From assembly GCA_014729085.1 (NCBI GenBank), contig WJKM01000012.1, positions 1-59,546 of the forward strand: DNA of 59,546 nucleotides, given 5' to 3'. This document shows positions 1 to 8,194 of the stretch, in pieces; position 1 is the first letter of the stretch; every line of letters starts with the position of its first letter. The notes under the pieces are model-generated. The model saw only the letters and a list, made by a program, of their open reading frames with translations, had not been told where the DNA came from and made no database searches. This DNA comes from Candidatus Dojkabacteria bacterium (GTDB lineage Bacteria > Patescibacteriota > Dojkabacteria > B142 > WJKM01). A program made the position numbers and the translations under genes.

Positions 1-923
1 GCAATCATATGTTGAATATGGCTTGGAATTGCTTTCTTACTGTGTTTATATTCCTGAAAAATTGTTCCAAAAGACTTTCCGTTCTCTATACCAATCCTCA
101 TCGCTTCATAAAGTTTTCTGAATCTTGGAAATGTTGCAGACTCGGCCAGTGTATCCAGAGCTAATAAAATAGATATACCAGAACTTAATAATGTACTAAA
201 AACATAAGCAAATCGCGCAAGCTCAACAGCTAGAATAAGTTTTTTAAGAACAGGTATTCTTATTAAAATTGCCTGACCAATATGTTTTGTTTTCTTATTA
301 ACAAAGATTATATAAAAAAGAAATATCAATAAAGTAAAAAATACAGGAACAGCAATAAATCCATAGTCTGAAAGAAACTGTCCTACTGCTAATAAAATAC
401 GGGTGGGCAAGGGGAGTTCCAAATTTAAGGATTCGAAAACCATACCAAGCTTTGGTAATATAAACCATGAAACCCCAGTCCCCACGACAATCATTACACT
501 CATAATTAGTAGGGGATACATCATTGCAGAACGAATTTTTGATCCGAAGATTCTTTGTTTTTCCTGTTGGTCAACTACTACTTTTAAGTTTTCTGGAAGC
601 TTTCCAGTCTGTTCACCAATTTTTATTAATGAAATTGTGGAGTCTTTAAAAAGTCCTGTCTTCTCAAGAGTCTTCCAAATAGGTGATCCTGATTTAATTT
701 CATAAATCACTCCTTCCATTAGTCTCCTCATTGGTTTTGATTTCATACCTGTCTTAATAGCTTCAAACGCATAAACAATATCCATGTCAGTTGCAAAAAG
801 CATTGCTAGATTTTCCATGAAGTATTGCTTCTCTTTTCCTAAACCAATTCTTTCAAGTGGAGATAATGGCTTAACATGCTTTATATTTCCTCCTGAATTT
901 TCATCTTGGGACATTCCAACCAT
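1..923 (-). CDS. pilC: Type II secretion system F / PilC-like inner-membrane protein (partial, 3' end beyond left edge)
   Basis: Not in the ORF track because it is open at the edge. Reverse strand from ATG at 923 reads MVGMSQDENSGGNIKHVKPLSPLERIGLGKEKQYFMENLAMLFATDMDIVYAFEAIKTGMKSKPMRRLM...GEQTGKLPENLKVVVDQQEKQ...KIRSAMMYPLLIMSVMIVVGTGVSWFILPKL, matching GspF/PilC organisation. Confidence 0.9.
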   Translation of the reverse strand, partial: MVGMSQDENSGGNIKHVKPLSPLERIGLGKEKQYFMENLAMLFATDMDIVYAFEAIKTGMKSKPMRRLMEGVIYEIKSGSPIWKTLEKTGLFKDSTISLIKIGEQTGKLPENLKVVVDQQEKQRIFGSKIRSAMMYPLLIMSVMIVVGTGVSWFILPKLGMVFESLNLELPLPTRILLAVGQFLSDYGFIAVPVFFTLLIFLFYIIFVNKKTKHIGQAILIRIPVLKKLILAVELARFAYVFSTLLSSGISILLALDTLAESATFPRFRKLYEAMRIGIENGKSFGTIFQEYKHSKKAIPSHIQHMI

Positions 924-943
924 GAACAGATTTAATTAACAAT

Positions 944-2758
944 TTATTCTAAAGGTACATGAGCAACACGGACTAATTCCTCAATAGTTGTGATACCACT
1001 TCTAACTTTATCTAAACCATCTTCAAAAAACGAACGTGTACCTTGTTTACGAGCAAGCTTCCATATCTGTTGTGATGATGGATTCGTCAAAATTAACTCC
1101 TGCATTTCCCTAGTATTTTGCACAAATTCAAAAATCCCAAGCCTACCTCTATATCCGGTTCCACTACAGGTTTTACAACCTTTTCCCTTATAAATTGTTA
1201 CATTATTAGACGAAAAAAATCTTTCTGGTTTAGGTATATATTCATCAATATCATTTAATGTAACTGACATACTATATCTACATCTTTCACAAATCTTTCT
1301 TACAAGCCTTTGAGCCACAATTACTTCAAGAGTAGAGGATAATAGAAAATGCTCAATCCCCATATCGAGCAGACGCGGTATGGAAGTTGGAGCATCATTG
1401 GCATGAAATGTAGACAATAAAAGATGCCCAGTTAGAGCTGCATTGATTGCAATTTCGGCAGTTTCTCTATCTCTAATCTCCCCAACAAGAATTACATCTG
1501 GGTCCTGCCTAACTATGGATCTCAAACCACGAGCAAATGTTAAATTGGTTTCTGTATTTACCTGAATATGATTCACACCGCCAATCTTATATTCAACAGG
1601 ATCTTCGATAGTTGTAATATTAATTTCAGGGTTATTAATATTTTTCAAAACAGCGTACAATGTAGTAGTTTTACCCGAACCAGTCGGGCCAGTAACCAAA
1701 ATCATTCCATATGGATTGTTAGCTGCTTTCATTAGAATTTTTTGATGCTCGTATGACATCCCAAGTTCTGCAAGAGTCAAATCTCCCACATAACTTGCAA
1801 GCAAACGCATGACAATTTTTTCTCCATCCAATACAGGTACAATAGAAACTCTAAGATCAATTGGTCCGCTTTTAGTCTTGAATCTAATACTTCCATCCTG
1901 AGCTGAAAAATGTTCGTCAATTCTCAATCTTGCTTGAACCTTTATCCAATTTAAAATATTCATATAATGTGTTTTAGTTATTCTTCCTACCTCCTGCATA
2001 ACTCCATCTATTCTAAACCTGATCATAACGTCTTTCTCGTAAGGCTCTAAATGTATATCTGATGACTCATAAACTAATGCATCTTCAATTATTGCTTCGA
2101 TAATTCCAGCCGCAATTCTATCCTCAGATTGGATAATTTCCATAAAACGTGTTTTGAGAGGTTTCCGATAATACTTGAATACTGATTTAATATCCTCTAA
2201 AAGTGAGTATCCAACTACTATAGTTTTATCTTTAAAAATTTTTTGGACTTCATTTACCAAATCCTGCTGACCTGGTAAAGCTGTTGCGATTAAGACTTGA
2301 TTATCTGGTTCATCCGCTACTACAGCTAAATGCTTTTTAGCAATGGATTCTGGAAGCTTTAAAACTTGATCTCTGTCAGGGATTTTGGTATTTAAATCAA
2401 TATAAGGAAGATTTACATACTCTGCAATTGCTTGACCTAATATATCTTTACTAATTAAACCTGTCCCCAGTAATGATTCTTTTAGACTAATATCATTTTT
2501 GGCAGCATGCTCTTCTCCTTTTTTTAAATCCTCTTCTGTTAAATAATTACCTTGCAATAATATAGATTTAATATCTATATTTGCAGCCAATTCCTCAGGT
2601 GTTGCATCTTTTTTCTTTTGTTTCTTCAATCTTTTTTTCTCTAACTTTCTTCTTTGTTCAGCTATCTCCGGATCAAGCTCTGCCAAGGCCTTCTCGTCCT
2701 TTTTTAATTGTTCTTCATAGAATTGTTGTACTACTTCGTCCTTTTTACGCTTTGCCAT
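944..2758 (-). CDS. pilB: GspE/PulE/PilB-type ATPase
   Basis: 604 aa; Walker A GPTGSGKTTTLY, IEDPVEY, GEIRDRETAEIAINAALTGHLLLSTFHAND, zinc motif CERC...CKTCSGTGYRGR, MshEN-like N-terminal region. Confidence 0.95.
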   Translation of the reverse strand: MAKRKKDEVVQQFYEEQLKKDEKALAELDPEIAEQRRKLEKKRLKKQKKKDATPEELAANIDIKSILLQGNYLTEEDLKKGEEHAAKNDISLKESLLGTGLISKDILGQAIAEYVNLPYIDLNTKIPDRDQVLKLPESIAKKHLAVVADEPDNQVLIATALPGQQDLVNEVQKIFKDKTIVVGYSLLEDIKSVFKYYRKPLKTRFMEIIQSEDRIAAGIIEAIIEDALVYESSDIHLEPYEKDVMIRFRIDGVMQEVGRITKTHYMNILNWIKVQARLRIDEHFSAQDGSIRFKTKSGPIDLRVSIVPVLDGEKIVMRLLASYVGDLTLAELGMSYEHQKILMKAANNPYGMILVTGPTGSGKTTTLYAVLKNINNPEINITTIEDPVEYKIGGVNHIQVNTETNLTFARGLRSIVRQDPDVILVGEIRDRETAEIAINAALTGHLLLSTFHANDAPTSIPRLLDMGIEHFLLSSTLEVIVAQRLVRKICERCRYSMSVTLNDIDEYIPKPERFFSSNNVTIYKGKGCKTCSGTGYRGRLGIFEFVQNTREMQELILTNPSSQQIWKLARKQGTRSFFEDGLDKVRSGITTIEELVRVAHVPLE

Positions 2759-2864
2759 TTAAAATACTTAAGTGGATTAATTACTACTCTATAATATGAA
2801 AATTTTTAAAAGATAACAATCTGAAAACATATTATATATAGTACAAATATAATCCTAAGAAGTA

Positions 2865-3443
2865 TTATTGGGCTACCGGTGGAGGTTGGTTAGGTCGGGT
2901 AGAGGGGGGAGAATCTTGTACTTGAGGGCCTTGCGTTTCTTGATTTTGGATATTTTGATCTGGTTTAACTTGTTGCTCTTGCTGGCTCTGCTGATTTTGC
3001 TGTAATTGCTGAATTTGCTGCCCTTCCTGGGTCTGCTGCGCCTGAGAATTGTCAACCTGTGGAGATTTTGTTTGTTTACTGGAATTTAAAATTTGAGATA
3101 TGTAGTTGACTACCGTTGAGATTGGTGTATCTGCTTTAGAAAAATAATTCAAAATATCATATTGTTCTGCTCTTTTAATATCTTCGGGTTGACTTAAGTT
3201 TGATGCAATGATTACTGGGGTTTTATTTCCAGCTTTCCTTACTTCGCTTAAAAAGGCAAAACCATCTTTCTGAGGCATCATTAAGTCTAGAACTATTAAA
3301 TCAAAATTTTGTTTTTGAATTAAATCAACTGCATCATTCCCGTTTTTTGCTATAAAACACTCAAAACCCATATTTCCAAGTTTAAGACTCAAAACTCTAG
3401 CCATTGATTGCTCATCTTCTATAATCAAAATTTTCTTTTTCAT
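2865..3443 (-). CDS. Response regulator receiver protein with Q/P-rich C-terminal tail
   Basis: CheY-like receiver: ILIIEDEQ...DLIVLDLMMPQKDG...PVIIASN, followed by ~70 aa of Q-rich low complexity. Confidence 0.88.
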   Translation of the reverse strand: MKKKILIIEDEQSMARVLSLKLGNMGFECFIAKNGNDAVDLIQKQNFDLIVLDLMMPQKDGFAFLSEVRKAGNKTPVIIASNLSQPEDIKRAEQYDILNYFSKADTPISTVVNYISQILNSSKQTKSPQVDNSQAQQTQEGQQIQQLQQNQQSQQEQQVKPDQNIQNQETQGPQVQDSPPSTRPNQPPPVAQ

Positions 3444-3590
3444 CGATTTGTCGAAACTCTTTTAAACTAGTTAAGTTAATTACTACTAATAATAGAGTAT
3501 ATATAAAAGTAAAATCAACTAATTAATAATGGTGTTTTGCTAGTTTATTTTTATTCTGCTAAAATCTCCGAAGTATTTCCCAGAAAACAT

Positions 3591-4535
3591 ATGTTAGAAA
3601 ATCCAACAAGTACACACGAAACTGCACATAAGGACTTTAAAAATCTTTGTGAGGCAAGAATACAATTTGCTGTTGATGAAAGCTCTAATTTACTAGAGAA
3701 TACGGAACGTCCCTTATTGATTGTTGCTTACGGACCAATGGCTGGTGGAAAAAGTACATTCTTAAAAGACATTACACAACAGCTGCAAAAAAAAGAACTC
3801 GCTTCAATTATATTCAAACTCTCCGCAGACTCCAGAGGAGACGAGATTCAACAAGCTTGGACAAGAAACGGACCTATGAAGGCAACACCTATAGAAACAA
3901 TTCAGGATGCTTACGAATATTTGGAAGAACTTGAAACTGGAATAGCAGCACTCGATGAAGTCTCTTTTTTGGGATCAAGCGAAGAATTAATTGCCTTTGT
4001 TCAGTATGCTCATGAGCAGGGCATCTCTGTCATAGCAAGTGGACTGGGAGCATGGTTCAATGGAGAGCCTTTACAACAAATTCATGATCTTCTCGACCAT
4101 GCAGATGTTGCGTATTGTTTACAAAGCTACGATTCTTTTAATCCTCAGATACCTGCAGATTTTACACTCAGGGGAGTAGGTATAGCTCCTGATGGAAAGA
4201 TTCTCCATTCTAACGACTGTACAAATTACTATCCAGACATGACAGATCAAGAGAGACTCAACATTGTACAAAGATTAAAACAAATCGACGAACAAACAAT
4301 ACTTGATATTTGCAATCCAGATGGTTTTCCAGGAATTGAGAGATGTTTCCTTGTTCCTTCACATCCTGCTGATTCTAAATTTGCAATTGGAGCTGATAGA
4401 TATGTCCCAGTATCTCAAAAAAAATTCAATCTCATATATCAAACAGCTGGTCTAAATCCACCAAATCAACCACCGATCTCAGACCTTTATAATCATCCGG
4501 CTATAAGAAATTGGGAAGAGGTGGGGCTATCATAG
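3591..4535 (+). CDS. Divergent thymidine-kinase-like P-loop protein
   Basis: ORF from 3537 (TTG); ATG at 3591 is the more likely start. GPMAGGKST P-loop, ALDEVSF Walker B, VIASGLGAWFNGEPL resembling the TK GLDxDFxGEPF motif, and GADRYVPVSQKKF resembling the TK C-terminal motif. Confidence 0.6.
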   Translation: MLENPTSTHETAHKDFKNLCEARIQFAVDESSNLLENTERPLLIVAYGPMAGGKSTFLKDITQQLQKKELASIIFKLSADSRGDEIQQAWTRNGPMKATPIETIQDAYEYLEELETGIAALDEVSFLGSSEELIAFVQYAHEQGISVIASGLGAWFNGEPLQQIHDLLDHADVAYCLQSYDSFNPQIPADFTLRGVGIAPDGKILHSNDCTNYYPDMTDQERLNIVQRLKQIDEQTILDICNPDGFPGIERCFLVPSHPADSKFAIGADRYVPVSQKKFNLIYQTAGLNPPNQPPISDLYNHPAIRNWEEVGLS

Positions 4536-4597
4536 CTTTTTTACCATTTCTATTTAAAAATATATAATGAATTACATTAATTTTTTATTATGATCTC

Positions 4598-5158
4598 ATG
4601 AATATCCTAACTATTATAATCTTGCTACTACTGCTTGCCATTACTCTTGTCTTTCTAATACGCTCAAAACTTATTACGATTATGTCGCTAGGATTAAAAT
4701 TTGGCTTCATTTTTTTTATATTGCTTACACTTTCTGCATTATTTATAAAACCTATGTACTCAAAACTGGCAGATATGACTTTGAAACAATTTGGGATACA
4801 TGAAAGTATTCAAAAGATTGACTATAAACTTAGCCTACAATCTCTAACTGAACCTGCTGAGGATTTATGGGACGATATTGAAAACTTTTTTGGTGATGAT
4901 ATAGATGACTCTGAAATAGCTGAAATAGAGGAAATGGAAACTGGCTATTTTGAAAAAAATTTATATCCCAAATTGATTAATTTGGTTACCATTATTTATA
5001 GATTTTTTATTACACTTTTTTCTCTAGCAGGACTTATTGTAATTGTTTACCTCAGCTACATAACCTCAGGTATTACAGACCTGGATAATTTAAAAAGGAA
5101 ATATAGTAAGCTGGAGAAACGAATCCAAACTTTAGAAAAAAAAAGATTTAATAACTAA
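4598..5158 (+). CDS. Hypothetical membrane protein with C-terminal coiled coil
   Basis: 186 aa; N-terminal and internal hydrophobic segments, C-terminal LKRKYSKLEKRIQTLEKKR. Confidence 0.7.
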   Translation: MNILTIIILLLLLAITLVFLIRSKLITIMSLGLKFGFIFFILLTLSALFIKPMYSKLADMTLKQFGIHESIQKIDYKLSLQSLTEPAEDLWDDIENFFGDDIDDSEIAEIEEMETGYFEKNLYPKLINLVTIIYRFFITLFSLAGLIVIVYLSYITSGITDLDNLKRKYSKLEKRIQTLEKKRFNN

Positions 5159-5161
5159 ATC

Positions 5162-5189
5162 TTGACAGTTTCCTCAAATATAGTATACT
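5162..5189 (+). promoter_or_regulatory. Putative lexA promoter
   Basis: TTGACA (5162-5167), 16 bp spacer, TATACT (5184-5189). Confidence 0.6.
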
Positions 5190-5223
5190 GGGTATACTAC
5201 ACTTTTTAAAAATAGTATACTAT
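5181..5223 (+). promoter_or_regulatory. Putative LexA operators
   Basis: TAGTATAC-TGG-GTATACTA (5181-5199), a perfect 8 bp inverted repeat over the -10, plus a 12 bp palindrome ATAGTATACTAT (5212-5223) overlapping the lexA ATG. Confidence 0.65.
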
Positions 5224-5875
5224 GGCCACACTGCTTACTAACAGACAAAAAGAAGTCCTCGATATTATCGCAAAATATTTTAAACAACAAGATCAAGCAC
5301 CGACTTTAAATGAACTTAAAAAAGAATTAAATATAGGTACCAAAAGGGGAGTTGTAAATCACCTAACAGCCCTAGAGAAAAAAGGTTTTATTAGAAGATC
5401 AAGTAAACCAAGAGGCATTCAGATTATAAATCAAGAGGATAGTGATTTTCTTTTTATAAATATACCGATACTAGGATATGCCAACGCTGGAGAACCTCTT
5501 GCTGAAGCAGAGGAAGAATTTATCGGAGAAATTAAAATAGATAAAAATTTGATTCCTAAAAACAAAAATCTCTTCAGCATAATAATAAAAGGAGACTCTA
5601 TGAACAAAAGAAAAGTAGGAAAAATCCGGTTAGAAAACGGAAAAATTGCAGTAATAGAACGAAATGCACATGTAGAAAACAATGATGTCATTCTAGCTAT
5701 TGTAGAAAATCAGGCTACAATAAAAACATATAAGAAATCCGATAATGCTGTAATTTTATATCCCGAATCTACAAATAAAATACATAAACCTATTTACCTC
5801 AAGCCCGATTCGCAATTTATTATTAATGGAAAAGTAATCAAAATACTGGAAAATCCTGCATATCGAAATTTATAA
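5222..5875 (+). CDS. lexA: LexA-family repressor (HTH plus S24 peptidase)
   Basis: LTNRQKEVLDIIAKYFKQQDQAPTLNELKKEL winged HTH; Ala-Gly cleavage-site-like YANAGEP; GDSMN serine and ATIKTY lysine motifs. Confidence 0.88.
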   Translation: MATLLTNRQKEVLDIIAKYFKQQDQAPTLNELKKELNIGTKRGVVNHLTALEKKGFIRRSSKPRGIQIINQEDSDFLFINIPILGYANAGEPLAEAEEEFIGEIKIDKNLIPKNKNLFSIIIKGDSMNKRKVGKIRLENGKIAVIERNAHVENNDVILAIVENQATIKTYKKSDNAVILYPESTNKIHKPIYLKPDSQFIINGKVIKILENPAYRNL

Positions 5876-5893
5876 ACTAATTTATTTCCACTA

Positions 5894-6304
5894 ATGACTC
5901 AAACAAACAGAAACAACAATTTAATTCCTTTAGCTTTTGAACCTGTACATGCAGGTTTTCCTAGTCCAGCCGATGATTTTCTAGATAAAAGTATTGATAT
6001 GAATGAATTTCTTATTAAACATCCTGCTGCAACTTATTTTGTAAGGGCAGAAGGAAATTCAATGATTAACTCTGGTATCTTTTCTGGAGATATTTTAGTG
6101 GTAGATAAATCCCTGGAGCCTTCAAATAATTCAATTGTAATAGCCTCCATTGATGGAGAATTTACTGTCAAAAAATTCGTCAAAAAAAATCATAGTATCT
6201 TTCTAAAACCTTCTAATGGAAAATTTCGAAAAATACAAATCACCAAAGACTGTGAATTTGAAATTTGGGGAGTAGTAACTTTTGTAATACACCAAATAAA
6301 ATAG
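5894..6304 (+). CDS. umuD: UmuD-like S24 peptidase
   Basis: 136 aa; VHAGFPSPADD cleavage-site motif closely resembling UmuD; EGNSMINSGIFSGDILVVDKS and GEFTVKKF catalytic motifs. Confidence 0.85.
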   Translation: MTQTNRNNNLIPLAFEPVHAGFPSPADDFLDKSIDMNEFLIKHPAATYFVRAEGNSMINSGIFSGDILVVDKSLEPSNNSIVIASIDGEFTVKKFVKKNHSIFLKPSNGKFRKIQITKDCEFEIWGVVTFVIHQIK

Positions 6305-6312
6305 ATAGTTAG

Positions 6313-6633
6313 TTAGTCTGATGTAATTCGTGTAAGCTGAATGCCTTCCCCCCAATTAGCCAATCTACTTTTTAATACCCCGCTTAGGGGCGGAAGATTC
6401 AAAAGGGGACAATTACCACAATCGTGCTGATTTCTTCTATCATCAACACATCCAACTTCAAAATCCTGGACTTGATTTTCACCTGGACCTATTTGCGTAT
6501 CTGGAACCAATGGCATAACCTTACATGGACCAAGAGGGGTATTTAACGCTTGCCAAATATTATTTGTCGTTAATTGTGTAATGTGCACCAATTCTTGTTC
6601 CATACTCAACAATTTCCACAAATTAAACAACAA
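6313..6633 (-). CDS. Small Cys-containing hypothetical protein
   Basis: 106 aa ORF with GCVDDRRNQHDCGNCPLL; start may be the internal ATG at 6603. No family recognised. Confidence 0.5.
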   Translation of the reverse strand: MLFNLWKLLSMEQELVHITQLTTNNIWQALNTPLGPCKVMPLVPDTQIGPGENQVQDFEVGCVDDRRNQHDCGNCPLLNLPPLSGVLKSRLANWGEGIQLTRITSD

Positions 6634-6742
6634 ACATAAATATATAGAAAATGCCTAATATATACAAGGATTGGTAATATATCGAATATACAAGAATTAC
6701 AGAAAAATGACCGAAATATTCTAAATCCAGGATATTTGTTTT

Positions 6743-7558
6743 TTAAGAAAACGATTTAACACCGTAAGCACCGATACTCCAGAAAAGCATCCATTTTAAA
6801 AAACCAATGAACAGAGGCATAAAACAGCATAAAGTAGAAATCCTAAAACCCGAATAGATAAATAAGTAATCAGCAAAAATTCTCAGAAAGAATGTTAGGT
6901 AAAATACTGGTATAGATGCATATAAACTAATGATCAAACTTTGGCGGAATGAATGTTCTTTTTTCATTACTGTAAAAATAAAAGTTCCTATAAGAGTAAT
7001 TCCTAAAATAGGTATAAGTCTTATAAAAAAATTGAATACAAATATGAAAATAGGGGAGGCTATAAGAATTAAAATCCCGAATTTTTGAATTAACGATACA
7101 AAAAGCTCTTGATTGATTTTAATCCTTTCTATTTCTAGCTCTCGCAGTAAATCCTCATAGGAAATACTTATATCTTCAATTTCGTCCCTTGACCGAATTA
7201 GCATATATTCTTTTGTAAGTAAAACCCCCTCTCTGTAATCTGAGGGAATTTCATCTAAATTTGCAGTTGTATCTAAAGCGAAATACTTATCCTGTTTAAC
7301 AAAAACAATAGGCATATCTTCGGAGTCAATAAATAAGCCCTGTTTGTCTATTATAATTTCGGGAAAATTCTTGATGTTTTGTGGTAAACGGATTAAATCC
7401 TGTCCAAACGAAAAAATAAAATAAAAACTGGAAATTACAGAAACTAAGAGAGTGAATAAGAAATAAATTTTCAAAGCCTTACGAATTCCTTTAGATACAG
7501 CTTCTTTATAAAAATTTGGAGAATAAACTGTTAGACCTAAACTTTTTGCAAAAAACAT
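6743..7558 (-). CDS. DUF1189-like multi-pass membrane protein
   Basis: 271 aa; N-terminal TM, extracellular-type domain (IIIDKQGLFIDSEDMPIVFVKQDKYFALDTTANLDEI), then several C-terminal TMs. Confidence 0.6.
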   Translation of the reverse strand: MFFAKSLGLTVYSPNFYKEAVSKGIRKALKIYFLFTLLVSVISSFYFIFSFGQDLIRLPQNIKNFPEIIIDKQGLFIDSEDMPIVFVKQDKYFALDTTANLDEIPSDYREGVLLTKEYMLIRSRDEIEDISISYEDLLRELEIERIKINQELFVSLIQKFGILILIASPIFIFVFNFFIRLIPILGITLIGTFIFTVMKKEHSFRQSLIISLYASIPVFYLTFFLRIFADYLFIYSGFRISTLCCFMPLFIGFLKWMLFWSIGAYGVKSFS

Positions 7559-7784
7559 ATTAATTTTACCAATTATATTTAAAATAAATTGTATCTTAGT
7601 TACTGTTTTTATCCAAGAGCACAGGCAAATTTTTAAGTATTTATTCTATTTACAATTCTATTGTTAATTATCTAAATAAATAGTATATAGAACGATATAT
7701 AATAATTCTTTACATGTTATTTAACAATAATATATAATAAAAAATGTCACTTTATTTTTGTGACAGATTATAAAAAGTATTGCA

Positions 7785-8186
7785 ATGAGCACTAAATTAC
7801 TATTTACATGCTTTGGAAAAATATACTGCACTGATAAATTCCTCTTTGAGCAGGGCCAAGCTGTTGCTATGGCGATTCAGGAAGGGTATATCCCATTAGC
7901 TTCTATACCCAGTGGTAAATCCCAAAAGAAAAAGGACAGACTAAAAGTCCGAATTCTCGTTATGGACTATGAGCATTTAGATCAAATTCCTCTGAAAACA
8001 GATCCGTTTGACTGGGTATATGGTTATGATTCTCAAGATGGTTGTCATTTTGAACTTGCTGAATGGAGGTTTTACTATCCACAAATATTCATAAAGAAAA
8101 AATTCCCTGAAAATCTAAGTCTACAAAGCCCAGAAACCAATGAGGAACTTTGGGTAAGGGATCTTCCCCACCAGTATATTCAATAA
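7785..8186 (+). CDS. Hypothetical protein
   Basis: 133 aa ORF in an otherwise uncoded plus-strand gap; no family recognised. Confidence 0.55.
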   Translation: MSTKLLFTCFGKIYCTDKFLFEQGQAVAMAIQEGYIPLASIPSGKSQKKKDRLKVRILVMDYEHLDQIPLKTDPFDWVYGYDSQDGCHFELAEWRFYYPQIFIKKKFPENLSLQSPETNEELWVRDLPHQYIQ

Positions 8187-8194
8187 GGAATTCT

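Noticed and set aside
403-705. Plus-strand ORF of 100 aa
   Set aside because: Antisense to the well-supported pilC-like gene; composition not protein-like.
990-2799. Plus-strand ORFs at 990..1193 and 2581..2799
   Set aside because: Antisense shadows of the pilB-like gene.
2873-3055. 60 aa minus-strand ORF
   Set aside because: Alternate frame of the Q-rich response-regulator tail.
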